Below, piece after piece: positions 11,046 through 21,500 of a stretch of 64,000 bases of DNA. The position numbers were made by a program, and so were the translations under genes. The DNA comes from Gibbula magus (Eukaryota; Mollusca; Gastropoda; Trochida; Trochidae), in assembly GCA_936450465.1 (NCBI GenBank), contig OW388296.1, positions 29,985,638 to 30,049,637 on the forward strand, given 5' to 3'. The notes below the pieces were generated by a model. The model saw nothing but the letters and a program-made list of their open reading frames with translations, made no database searches and was not told the origin of the DNA. Numbering within the stretch: position 1 is the stretch's first letter; the number at the start of each line of letters is the position of its first letter.

Positions 11046-12700
11046 GATCATTATAAAGTCTCTCCTCTTTAAACGTAGTAGATATTCGTACATAGTAGAT
11101 ACTCATAATCAGGGAAAGGATCGGGTCATCTCTCCGATGATAAACCGCTCCCAGTGGTGCTGAACTTAATCTGCTAATCACCCTCATATCACCTGAAATT
11201 AAAGCAAATAGTTTGTTTAAATGACAAGTTCTAATATTCAAAAACAATTTCAAATTATGAGGGATGATAAAAAAGACAAAACAACAAATATAAGAATGTT
11301 TATCATAAAATTTTGTTTTTAGAGGATATTTTATTTTTATTGTTAAAGTTGACTGGACACTGATTAAAGTGCTTATTGGTAAAATTATGTTGAACGTTAT
11401 ATTTTAATTTGTAAAAAACTGTAAAAGATTAATTTATTGGGAATCATGACGGCCATCATCGCTTGACACAAAGAGTTCAGCTCAAGAAAAATGTCTTATC
11501 GTACCAATAACCTATAGTATCAAACCTATCCGCCTCGCTATCGGTGTGCCCAAGTGTCTGAGAGGACATGAAATAAAGATTCCAGACGAGTTTATTGTTT
11601 GATAGATATAAATGACAATGGGGTACGTGAATCGAGGGAGCTAGTAAAACCGTCTCCAGTGTCCTATTTTAAAGTGGTGGAATTTCTTAACGTTGTCTTA
11701 ACACCATCTTAACAAGTCAATTCTTATCTGAAAATATTTGAAGAAGTTTGCCAACTTTCGAAGAAGTTTGTAATTCAGCGATTTGATGCCTAGTTTCAAA
11801 TTTGGACAAATATAATCACTTTCATTTAGGTAAGTAACTTGTGCTTCTGACCTTATCAACTTAAATCTAACGTTCTATTTGCAGGAATTGGCCAATGCAC
11901 ATGATACAAAGTTTTTTCTTTATTGGGGTGAATTTGAGAAGTATGCAAAACGTTGGGGTAATTGTAGGTATAGGTGCCCCCCCCCCCCCCCCCCCTCCCG
12001 CAGACCTCAGCTCCATATTTTAATGAGTGAAAAGTTACTAGAGATGAACCTCTACATGAACATTACCATGATAGTTTTAAAGTACACAACTCAATTATGT
12101 GTATTGAAATTGGTGATTTGTTAGGTTTGTAAGGATTTAAGTAAATAAACGATATACAAACGATACTAGTTTTTGATTCAGTAAAGACCTAATTTGTGGA
12201 GTGTCAGTGAAAACTCTGTGACGAATCTCACCGTCGACAGTAGACACCCGTGAGCTACATAAATCCAAAATGATCTTCAATCTTAATCATTTACTACTGA
12301 TAATTATGATATTCTAATGATAATCTGAAATGCGTATGCGAATTTCATTATAGGTACACAAACATAATATACCTTTGACGCGTTTCTATTAGATCAGTTT
12401 CATTTAAATTAGTTAGATGTTTTACTTCTGAAAGCCACATATGAACGGACTAAAATGTGACATATTTTCTTTTCGCCTTTTTGTTAACGAGTAATTGTTT
12501 TCGTAATTTTTAAAGTAAAAGATGACAGGCAATGCAGAATCTTAGAAAGTTAAGAAAGGATTTGCACGAGAACAAACAAATACCTTTCGTCAAAAGGATG
12601 TTTGCTCTGAATACATCCGTGCGTAAATCTCTGTTTTATAAGAGTGCCGAGTTTTAGACAGGGATATGGTAACGTGCTTGCATGACATTGCTAAACGGGC
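11046..12700. other. No gene seen; poly-C tract
   Basis: AT-rich and without a credible exon. It contains 19 consecutive Cs at 11977-11995. The 131-codon antisense frame ending at 10858 runs through the 159-bp MITE next door and is therefore not a gene. Confidence 0.55.
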
Positions 12701-13014
12701 GCATTAAAGAGTGACGTTGTTGGTATACAGACTGGAAACAAAAAAAGAACATTTGTTATTGGTGCTGTTAGGAAGTTTGTCTTCATAAATAAAGCAGAAT
12801 CGGAAGGTTTTTTGTGTGTGAGGATGTTGGTCTTCATAAATAAAGCCGAAACGTGGATTTTGCTTTTTGGTGCTGGGAAGAATCTTGTCTGTACAAATAA
12901 AGCCGAGTCGAGATTTGTTATTTCTGTTGTGGGGAAGTCTGTCGTCATAAATAAGGTCGAATTCGCAGTGCAAGTGCGGTAAATGTACACTTGGAGTACG
13001 TATGTTCCATACAC
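12691..13014 (-). CDS. Doubtful ORF over a 54-bp-period repeat
   Basis: A 107-codon frame contains four 17-19 residue repeats built on SALFMKTNFLTAP-like units (variants begin STLFMTT, SALFVQT and SALFMKT). At DNA level the repeated phrase TCTTCATAAATAAAG recurs with spacings of 51, 57 and 54 bp, all multiples of three. This keeps the frame open, which can indicate coding. Against it, a second antisense frame (12973-12704) is open over the same repeat, no signal peptide or known domain is visible, and there is no codon-level test I can do. Most likely it is a minisatellite with accidental openness. Confidence 0.15.
   Translation of the reverse strand: MYGTYVLQVYIYRTCTANSTLFMTTDFPTTEITNLDSALFVQTRFFPAPKSKIHVSALFMKTNILTHKKPSDSALFMKTNFLTAPITNVLFLFPVCIPTTSLFNAPV
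12780..12960. repeat. Tandem repeat, about 54-bp period
   Basis: Units begin at 12780, 12831, 12888 and 12942 (spacings 51, 57 and 54). They share a CTTCATAAATAAAG core and a GGTGCTG...GGAAG linker. Every spacing is divisible by three. Confidence 0.85.
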
Positions 13015-14170
13015 AATAGCTTCTCTACTCAGCTATGTGTGATGGAAACACGCTTTGTTTTTATGAATGGATAACACGTCGTGAAGATGAAAACGGAGGA
13101 ATTAGCCTGAGCGGTGTACACCCAATGACACCTATTCTCATGTCTGCGAAATGAAAACCTCGAAAAACATGCTTACTTCAAAGAAGGGCAAACGACTGGA
13201 AATTCTACACTTGCAAACTTAATAGCCTGTCGTCTTAACGTCGCCCAGCGTAGACTTGTAGGTGTAGAGAGACGCCATGACTGTACGCGGGACCGGAAGT
13301 GATGTCATTACTTATGATGCACGCGCAATGTTACGCTAGGGAAGCCCACTGAGCGGAGTTGATGACGCGTGAAGCGATAACAGACGGAGGTCTTCGACAC
13401 AGGATTCATACACAGAGAGATACAGCTTTGTTATTTCAAAAATGTTATTCACCTTCTGGATTCAATTGGACAAAGATGTGTCGCGGTTTTGGTTGAAACG
13501 GAAGATACTCTCCAGACTCATTTTCACGCTTTCTTACCCTATTATAGAAAGGTATTCCTTTTTGCTGGTACGCATTGTCAACATTGCAAACAATTGCGAT
13601 TAAGTGTGTCACGAGGAACGAATACTATGCTTTGGGATACCGGAAGTTGGTGTTCTCTTAGACTCCTTACATCATCATCGTGTCTGACTGTGCGTGGAGT
13701 TTTCGGGTTACTGGAAAGCTAAGGCCATGACGTACTTGAACTTGTTTATGAATAGAAAGTGTAATTTTCACTGAATGTTTTAAAAGTATACACTATAATT
13801 GATTCTGAAATGTTGCGGGAAACTGCCAGTGTCAGTTTGAACTTCGTTTCATTTTCTATAAAATACAACATTTTCTGAACCTGTCTACAATAATATTTAA
13901 ATTGAATTATTACAAATCTGCCAGATGTATATCATTTTTTGGAATGTATTATGTAACAAACAGGTGTTACTATCTGAGATACAGCCTTCAGTTCTAATAT
14001 AAAATACTAACATGACTTAATATTCGTATCTGAACAGCTCTCTGTACTCGGAGACGGAGAGGGTAGAAGTTTAACTGAATTCTCAACATCTAGTTAAAAT
14101 TGATAATAGTTTAAATACACTACTGTTTGTCATGCGATCCAACTCCAAATGTCACGTGATACCACACTTA
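13015..14170. other. No gene seen
   Basis: No element could be delimited. A 77-codon plus-strand frame (13489-13722) has a cysteine/serine-rich product that resembles nothing I know. Its upstream sequence does not suggest an exon boundary or promoter with any confidence. Confidence 0.5.
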
Positions 14171-14484
14171 TTGAGCACAGTGGTGTAGTGGTTTGCATGC
14201 TGGCCTCTCACCACAAAGGCCCGGGTTCGAATCCCGGTGGAGACACCAAACATTTGTGACCTGGGTCTCATACTGTGTTGTGTCCCTGGGCAAGGCACTT
14301 CATCCACATTGCACTCAGTCCACCCAGCTGTTTAAATGGGTACCTGAACACAGGGAAGTACGGACCTATATGGTCGCGCGGATCGCTAATTAGCAGCACC
14401 GAAAGTACAATTCATTCAGGGTAATAATACAAATTGTGCGCTTTGAGCATCCTCGAGCATGGAAAAGGCGCTATACAAATGTGC
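14171..14484 (+). mobile_element. tRNA-derived SINE with conserved body
   Basis: A Pol III head opens with an A box (GGTGTAGTGGTTTGCATGC) and has the B box GGTTCGAATCC. The body reads CCCTGGGCAAGGCACTTCATC, CAGTCCACCCAGCTG and AAATGGGTACCTG. The tail is GCTTTGAGCATCC...GGCGCTATACAAATGT, a form shared with LINE partners in many marine invertebrates. This head-body-tail order is that of the widespread animal SINE superfamilies; naming the family would need a library search. No clear target duplication was seen. The 66-codon frame across the head is incidental. Confidence 0.85.
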
Positions 14485-14912
14485 TAAAAAAATGTGCTAT
14501 TTTATACTGAGATTTTGTACACCAATGATATAGAAATTGTGTATGTTTACACCTCAAAATGTACACACGCTGATAGTTGTTATTTCCATCTGTGAAAAAA
14601 ATAATAGTTTGGGTTTCGTAATATAAAAAAAAGAAAATTAAATATATATGTGCAACATTAAGGTCCTTTAATCTCCTTTATCCTAGATTATATATGTTCT
14701 TTTTAACTAGTGACGTTTACAGTTGCATGCGTGTTTAAATGATATAACAACACTAACTCATTAGCACTAATTAGCATCTGCTTGAGGACAACCAAACCGA
14801 TATTAGATATGGGATATTTCCTGCAATTTTATTTCATATCAAATCTTAAAAAACAAAGAAAGATTATCAAATCATTGTTGCCTATCTAAATGAACATATT
14901 TCTTTTGCATAT
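14485..14912. other. No gene seen; AT-rich spacer
   Basis: An A-rich stretch with no repeats that I can name, between the SINE and the Penelope insertion. Confidence 0.6.
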
Positions 14913-15199
14913 AATCTTTGAGCTGAATAAGAACAAGTTCTATGGATAGTCAACTTCTTTATTGATATGAGTGCGACGTTTCGATGCAGATACTAGCACC
15001 GTTATCAAGCAAGTGGTACATTAGCATGACAACCAGGAGAATATGTACAATTATGGTAATTATGTTTTTACATGTGATTGGATTGATGTACATAGTTGTA
15101 ACAACATTGTTAAGGAGAGAATGGGTATACACAAGATATTAGGTTGATGTGAAGATGGACAATGAATATACTGAGGAAGCCAGATGAGCAGATTGAGGA

Positions 15200-15846
15200 T
15201 TACTGGTGATTGGATTTAATTAGATCATGATAGGCTAGGGGTACATAATAGCCTTGATCTCTATTCAGAACAGGATTAAAGCGCTTAATGCTGATTGCTT
15301 CCAAAATCTTCCTTGATTTAAAGTCACTGCAGTTTACTTTTAATGTGCTGATGTTGTTCCACAGGATTGAGTGGTCGGGATTGCCTTTGATGTGATCCGA
15401 CAGGGCTGATTTGGAGTCACTGTTCTTGACAGAGGTTTGGTGTTCCTTGATTCTCATCGGAAGTGGCCTTGAGGTTTCGCCGATGTAGCTGTCACCACAT
15501 TCACATGGAATGTGATAAACAACACCAGCGGGATCTTCTTGTTTTGTTGAGGCTGGTCGACCATTGGCATGGAGATGGTTCTGGAGAGATCTTCCCTTCT
15601 GGAATACGACATCAATGTTGGCCTGTTGTTTTAGGAGGCGGCGGATGTGGTGGCTGATGGGTCTGATGTATGGGAGACTGATGATGAAGGGGGCTGATTG
15701 CTGACGGGGTTGTTTCTCTCGAGGGTTGAGGGTTGCGTTGATGACTTCGTTGACTAATTTGGGAGGGTACTGGTTGTAGTTGATGAACACGTGGCGGAGA
15801 TGGGCGAGTTCAGCTTCTAGGGTTTGGGTGGTGGAACAGATATTCT
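15200..15846 (-). pseudogene. 5'-truncated Penelope-like ORF with GIY-YIG endonuclease (left arm)
   Basis: Encodes about 215 residues of the C-terminal end of a Penelope-like polyprotein. The reverse transcriptase domain is missing because of 5' truncation. What remains is a linker (SLPYIRPISHHIRRLLK) and a GIY-YIG nuclease: GVVY at about 15515-15526, a CxC pair just after, YIGETSRPL beginning at 15487, then RIKEH and, near the end, the RFNPVLNRDQG tail typical of these proteins. The enzyme would normally nick target DNA for target-primed reverse transcription. The frame stays open 16 residues past the point where the other arm stops. Without reverse transcriptase it cannot move itself. Confidence 0.85.
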
Positions 15847-15881
15847 GAAAGGTATCATATCAACCCTCACCCGAAGAGCTA
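15847..15881. repeat. 35-bp centre of the 923-bp inverted repeat
   Basis: This is the only part of the palindrome without a partner. It continues the right-hand element in frame, so it belongs to that copy, not to host DNA. The join to the left copy is at 15846/15847 with at most one ambiguous base. Confidence 0.85.
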
Positions 15882-16480
15882 AGAATATCTGTTCCACCAC
15901 CCAAACCCTAGAAGCTGAACTCGCCCATCTCCGCCACGTGTTCATCAACTACAACCAGTACCCTCCCAAATTAGTCAACGAAGTCATCAACGCAACCCTC
16001 AACCCTCGAGAGAAACAACCCCGTCAGCAATCAGCCCCCTTCATCATCAGTCTCCCATACATCAGACCCATCAGCCACCACATCCGCCGCCTCCTAAAAC
16101 AACAGGCCAACATTGATGTCGTATTCCAGAAGGGAAGATCTCTCCAGAACCATCTCCATGCCAATGGTCGACCAGCCTCAACAAAACAAGAAGATCCCGC
16201 TGGTGTTGTTTATCACATTCCATGTGAATGTGGTGACAGCTACATCGGCGAAACCTCAAGGCCACTTCCGATGAGAATCAAGGAACACCAAACCTCTGTC
16301 AAGAACAGTGACTCCAAATCAGCCCTGTCGGATCACATCAAAGGCAATCCCGACCACTCAATCCTGTGGAACAACATCAGCACATTAAAAGTAAACTGCA
16401 GTGACTTTAAATCAAGGAAGATTTTGGAAGCAATCAGCATTAAGCGCTTTAATCCTGTTCTGAATAGAGATCAAGGCTAG
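15847..16480 (+). pseudogene. 5'-truncated Penelope-like ORF with GIY-YIG endonuclease (right arm, premature stop)
   Basis: Same protein end as the left arm. It begins 35 bp further upstream in the element (KGIISTLTRRAKNI), so the two copies were truncated at different points. GVVY lies at 16202-16213 and YIG at 16241-16249. A single T-to-G change turns the TAT codon after NRDQG into TAG (16478-16480), removing the last 16 residues. The apparent ORF start a little upstream is a non-ATG start in the antisense of the left arm and is not real. The coding content is otherwise the same in both arms at protein level. Confidence 0.85.
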
Positions 16481-16931
16481 TATGTACCCCTAGCCTATCA
16501 TGATCTAATTAAATCCAATCACCAGTAATCCTCAATCTGCTCATCTGGCTTCCTCAGTATATTCATTGTCCATCTTCACATCAACCTAATATCTTGTGTA
16601 TACCCATTCTCTCCTTAACAATGTTGTTACAACTATGTACATCAATCCAATCACATGTAAAAACATAATTACCATAATTGTACATATTCTCCTGGTTGTC
16701 ATGCTAATGTACCACTTGCTTGATAACGGTGCTAGTATCTGCATCGAAACGTCGCACTCATATCAATAAAGAAGTTGACTATCCATAGAACTTGTTCTTA
16801 TTCATCATACCAGCTTCTAAAATGCCTCTCAAAGAAATCTTTGAGCTGTTCCTCTTTATACCTATCAGAGGGGTACTGAATATAAAAAATAACTTAGCAA
16901 TCGATTGTTTGACCTCGTTGTTGTCGGGTTC

Positions 16932-17013
16932 TCGGTGACTGAGTGGCTAAACTTGGACAGTCAGTTATTGGTGCCTGACACGGAGGGTGTGAGTTCGAAT
17001 CGACTCGGTCCGA
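16932..17013 (+). pseudogene. tRNA-like sequence with long variable region (Leu/Ser type)
   Basis: TGACTGAGTGGCTAAAC resembles an A box of the GAGTGG class, and GTGTGAGTTCGAATCG is a good B box about 55 bp later, longer spacing than in ordinary tRNAs and as expected with a long variable arm. The acceptor ends do not pair convincingly, so it is a pseudogene or SINE head. It sits 36 bp before the next TIR element. Confidence 0.5.
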
Positions 17014-17048
17014 TAATAATACAACTCATGTAAACTATTGAAGATATA

Positions 17049-17621
17049 AACTCACGGGCAAAAGAAAGTATATCTTCTTTTCAACAGAGTCAAACACAAC
17101 ATATTTCTGCCGGATAAACTCGGTTTTCAATGTTTGTTATGAGGATATATTTCGTTAAGAGATATACAAAATTTCATTTATGAGGGTATAATGCTTAATA
17201 TTTTATATCTGTTCAAGCACACATAGGGTGCTGAAATAGCTATTTCAAAAGGTATTTTGGGGAATAATTTTGGGTATTTAAGGTAAAATTTTATGAAATA
17301 TGGAAATTATGTTAGTACAAGATGGTATCGACATAATGCACCTCTTTTGACTCTAAGTCAATGACGCATCGTTGCTGTAGGACGTCAACAAAGAAGCCAG
17401 AAAGCCACATTTCACACATTTCACTTTATCTCGCCTGGTTAAGGATCCTATAACGACGACTTTTAAAAAGCAGTGTTTTTCAGAATTATGAACAGATAAC
17501 GTTAAAAATGTACAGACACCGTTAGTTTGCTTTTAGAGACATGGTGTAACAATCGTGTTCATCACTCGTTGATTAAAATATCTTGCATTGTTGTACCTAT
17601 ACTTTCTTTTGCCCGTGAGTT
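17049..17621. mobile_element. TIR element, 573 bp, TA-flanked (family 'AACTCACGGGC')
   Basis: The left end is AACTCACGGGCAAAAGAAAG, continuing GTATA. The right end is its perfect inverted complement over about 24 bp. Both ends are bordered by TA (17047-17048 and 17622-17623), the Tc1/mariner-type duplication. The interior is AT-rich and has no transposase frame. Two relatives occur at 20281-20796 and 25912-26108 with different interiors, so it is a non-autonomous family. Superfamily assignment rests only on the TA flanks. Confidence 0.8.
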
Positions 17622-17623
17622 TA

Positions 17624-18300
17624 TGTGATCCCAAATATAACAATATTACATTTGTTCTAAATGACATAATATGTAATTGTCTAAGGCTTTATCTTGGTTT
17701 TCCTCCAACAAGTTGGTGTATCTCCCCCATCAACTCTCCCAATTTGTTCATTGTTGAATAAACGCCATATGGTGTTTGTGGGGACGGTATAAGCAAGGAT
17801 GACCCCTCTCACATGAAACAGTGGTCTTTCCGCTCATTTATTGTCCTTACTAATGGAAGGGGCGACGAAAACCGAATTTGTACTTTGAAGGAGCGAGGCA
17901 ACTTGAGAACCCCTAATTCATCTAATGGCTTTTAAACAATACTTCTCAACTCAATCGGCACTTCCGAAATTCCTCTTAACTAAACAATCCGCTAAGGGAG
18001 ACCTAATTTGAGCATGTATCGAAATTCCACCAGGAGACAATACAAGCCCTGCATAAAGGAGAACCGTTACATAGAAGCTGGTGTGGGTGGGAGGTGAGGT
18101 GACCAGTGCTATACCAGTCCTGATACCATTGTCCATTCTGCGTAACCGGTAATACAGGGGCGGGTCTTCAAAGCAGGTTTAACTATCATCCGGGTACTAC
18201 TCCTAGTCTGTACTTGTCCGGGTCCGAACCGCTGGGTCAAAGGTGATGTTTATAGCGCTTGATGTGACGGCATCGCCAGTTAAAGAGAAGATTCTCGGGG
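17624..18300. other. No gene seen
   Basis: Mixed sequence with no repeat or exon I can support. It includes a short antisense frame of 61 codons (18136-17951) without recognisable content. Confidence 0.55.
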
Positions 18301-18461
18301 GAGATATGTGTTTTGAATGAGCGATGTCTATTTTGTGAAAGTTGATATCCTTCATGAGGGCCGGTCTCGAGACTGGAGCTGTCAGGACGCTATCAAAAGA
18401 GTGTATAGGGGTCCTAGACGGATTGGGGCAACGTTCGTGGACGCGGCGTCTGTACCGGCCC

Positions 18462-19690
18462 ACGACGTTGGAGAGATGGAATTTGTACTTGTCAAATTCT
18501 CACTAGACACAACAGGGGTGTCTTCCGCAAAGATAGGGTGGGTTGAGTATAAAGCTTCTAATAGGCCCGGGCATAGCCTACAAGAACACGGAGTCTCTAA
18601 CATTAAAACATTGGGTCCAAATTTGAACAATACAGACAAAAAAGGAGTATCTTAGATTTTCTCATTTTCAGACTCATTTTAACTTCGCATTTGCAACCTT
18701 TCCTTGACTTTTATTTAATATAATGGTCTGGGCGATAGATAGACTAAAATTTAGTTTATGGATTTTTAATATGATTAATGTACCTTCGTCCTTTTGATTA
18801 TATATTTTTAATACTTTCAGTACCAGTATTCAGTTTATCTGGACTTGAATAAATATATAGTCTTTATTAAAGGCTCTTATATATTTCACAGTCATGGGGC
18901 AGGACTTTGCGATATACTAAGCAAATGCTTTTATATGTCGTGCATCCGGGGACAACTATGTATCTACCCTCCCGTGTTATGACGTCGTTGAAATGAATTT
19001 GTCCTTGTCACATTTTCACTAGACCAGGACTATCAATAAAAGCGAATTGCAACGGAAAGAATCGAAATGCATACAGAAAGAAACGAATTTGCTTCGTAAA
19101 TAAGCGATGCGGAATGAAAAGACGCGAATCCGCACACAAATGAGACACAACGAGCGGTAACCATGTTAGAATTTGAAAAGTTAAAATAAACAAAGGATTT
19201 TCATAGATTTCCTAATTTTCAGATTGTATAGCGGTTTCATGGTTATATAGCTTTGCTTTCAATTTTTTAAAGATCTGGGCGTCAGACTAACTTGGCATGG
19301 ACATTCAGAGTCATGTGTTCGATGCCATGAGAAGCAGTGTATTTGCCGACTACACGACCACCTTAGCACGACATCGAGGCAATGGAATCTGTACTTAGTT
19401 TAAATAGTATAAATGCACACAACAGACCAGCTTTCCAAAATGGGGTTGGAGAGCATGAGTTCCTTTAGGATCATGGAAAAACTCCGATAGCTCATCGGTG
19501 CTATTGTATTTATTGTTGTCAAATCTCAATACAACAAGCGGCCATTCCTCAGTATAGTTAGCGGGTCTGGAGCGAGTCTGGGGTTGGACATCTCCACCAC
19601 CCCTTCTACACCACGACGTCGGTGTGATGGAATGTGTACTTGTCATAGTCTAACTACACACAGCGGGCGATCCTTCTGCATAGATAGACT
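18462..19690. repeat. Four diverged copies of a 60-100 bp motif
   Basis: The phrase 'CACGACGT(T/C)GG...GATGGAAT(T/G)TGTACTTGTCA...CACTAGACACAAC' recurs, increasingly decayed, at about 18462, 18980, 19367 and 19613. A second shared phrase, TTTTCAGA...GGTCTGGGCG / GATCTGGGCG, follows the first two copies (near 18668-18740 and 19218-19275), so a unit of about 0.5 kb was duplicated at least once. A 112-codon frame (18317-18655) covers the first copy. It is not open in the others, so I do not call it a gene. Confidence 0.5.
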
Positions 19691-20280
19691 GATATCACTG
19701 AGATAGAGCGTTAGTCCGACTTCAGAGGCAGCAACCGGCTTCAAACAATCACTGGAGTTCATCACGTCAGAACCAGCCGCCCATGCGGTAGTGTGATACC
19801 CTTTCCTTCTCCTTCCCTCACCGCACGCGCGTCATTAAGATGCACGTGCTTCAACCACAAACCCTCAACCACAATCTCATAACAAGAAACTGATAGAGTC
19901 AAGCATCGTAGATCGTAAACGAGAATAGCAGACCCATTGAAGTAATTAAAACTTTGCAATTTATTCGATATTGCAAGGACTTATAAGAGCAGTGTAAATC
20001 TTTGGATAGTGCAAAGGGTATGTGCAAAAACGAGTAAGCGTCGACATGAGAACGTTAAATACAGATGGATATTGAATTTCATTGTCGCCCCGTGCTTGAT
20101 TGACAGTAAACTTATCATAAAATATATCAACATCAAAAACAGTTTACATTCACACATAGAAACTTCGTATTTTTTTTATTCATTCTAAGCAAGGTAGAAT
20201 ATAACTAAAAATGTATTTGATATTATATTTGATTTGATTAAATTTCATATATTTCACAAAATATTTTAACAATCATTATA
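19691..20280. other. No gene seen
   Basis: AT-rich, with a small GC-richer patch near 19770-19860. No element ends or coding content found. Confidence 0.6.
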
Positions 20281-20796
20281 AAGTGAGATACAAAACTACA
20301 CACCTCAGTTGGTTTCGATTAATTCAATATTTGAAATATATAAGATGCATTTGATTACGGCATTATACAATAACACATATCTGCAATAGTTTGAATGAAT
20401 TTCATTGGTGACTTGTTAATTTTTAGTTAGACTATCTTTGTTTAATGTAGACAGGGGCAAGAAATGAAATTTACACCAATATGATCCCTACCATGTTTAA
20501 AATGTTGTAAATATGTGAAGAACGAGGTACATTTATTGATTTTCACGAAGAAGATACCTATATGTCGATGGACAGTTGTGTTTTATCCAAAATATTTTTT
20601 GAAAAAAGGATATCAATTCAAAATATAATTTTTTCAAAGAAATTTAAAAACCACGTAGAAGAATTCCTTGGCTGATGACTAACGCCTGCACTTTTCAGTT
20701 TTAGAGTACCAACTCGAAAACGTAAGATGTTTGTAATTGAAAATCATGCATATAATAAAACCAACTGAAGTGTGTACTTTCTTTTGTACTTCAGTG
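20281..20796. mobile_element. Diverged relative of the 17049-17621 TIR element
   Basis: The left part reads CACCTCAGTTGGTTTCGATT and the right part inverts it (ACCAACTGAAGTGTGTACTT, then TCTTTTGTACTTCAGTG). The first 25 bases at each outer end match the AACTCACGGGCAAAAGAAAG terminus only poorly. The subterminal CTCAGTTGGTTTCGATTAAT is shared exactly with the 25912-26108 element. The interior of about 430 bp has no coding frame. Outer limits are approximate. Confidence 0.6.
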
Positions 20797-21308
20797 TATG
20801 ACTAAAGTCCCAAATATTCAAATTCATTTAGTCTGCCTAAATTGTAACACGTAAGGACGCGTCCAACCTTTTTACACCAATAATTGACTATTATTATATT
20901 ATATTATTATTATATTTAAAAAAAACTAATTATCTGTATACTAAACTTATCGCTGTCATGTTAACACGATAATTATATAATCAAGGATGATGGCGATCAA
21001 AGTAGATAAACTCCGTAGATAAACTCCTACTTTGAATACTGAAAGTACGTTTCATCAAATGTCCAAATCGAAAGATACTCTTGTAACCATTCAACCATGC
21101 TTATCATGAATTATTACAGCGCCTGGGGCTCGAACCCTGACATAAAGAAAACTCATACCCTAGTACAGCGTACTATTAAAGTACATATTTGAAGTATATG
21201 GTTTCATAATTGGAGTCTAATATATTCTAATATAAGTATAATCGTCAAGCTACCTACGGCAAATTACTATTGCTAAAGTCTAATGTCAATCGATGACTCA
21301 TCAGCAGA
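20797..21308. other. No gene seen; TTA-rich simple sequence
   Basis: Includes a TTATTATATTATATTATTA run near 20888-20920 and a short duplicated phrase GTAGATAAACTCC (near 21002-21026). No gene. Confidence 0.6.
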
Positions 21309-21500
21309 AGTCTGGGTTCGAATCTCTTGTTATTTGGTTTACATTTGCCAGATATAACGGCACGTTGTTTTTAAAAATCGTAAAGTCTGGGTTTTAATCC
21401 TCTGATTTTGGGTTGGTCATTTGCCAGATATAACGGCACGCTGATTTTAGAAATCGTAGAGTCTGGGTTCGAATCTTCTGTTGTTTGAGTTGGTCATTTG
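21309..21500. repeat. 75-76 bp tandem repeat carrying a tRNA B-box
   Basis: Two full units and most of a third begin AGTCTGGGTTCGAATC at 21309, 21384 and 21460. Each is followed by a T-rich part and TTTGCCAGATATAACGGCACG. In the first and third units the phrase GGTTCGAATC is a perfect Pol III B-box; the middle unit has GGTTTTAATC. It looks like a SINE head fragment that was tandemly duplicated. Downstream decay is visible at the right edge. Confidence 0.8.

Larger units (their letters stand above)
14913..16848. mobile_element. Composite Penelope-like insertion: two 3' halves head to head, with 13-bp direct repeats
   Basis: Two copies of the 3' part of the same Penelope-like element lie in opposite orientation with truncated 5' ends meeting in the middle and 3' ends pointing outward. 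Arms are 14924-15846 and 15882-16804, both 923 bp, with a 35-bp centre. I found one mismatch (15248/16480) and no length difference. The direct repeat AATCTTTGAGCTG flanks the whole unit (14913-14925 and 16836-16848), so it looks like one insertion. On the right, 31 extra bases of probable element tail lie between arm and repeat. Each arm ends in a tail with CGAAACGTCGCACTC and CAATAAAGAAGTTG. Near-identity points to a recent event, or to gene conversion or an assembly fold-back, which must be excluded. Confidence 0.85.

Noticed and set aside
10858..11253. 131-codon minus-strand frame
   Set aside because: Much of it lies inside the 159-bp inverted-repeat element; its codons follow from that palindrome.
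15824..15846. Possible start of the right Penelope frame at a TTG
   Set aside because: The bases before 15847 belong to the other arm in antisense, so this start is an artefact of the inverted join.
18317..18655. 112-codon plus-strand frame
   Set aside because: It overlaps the first copy of a decayed repeated motif and is not open in the other copies.
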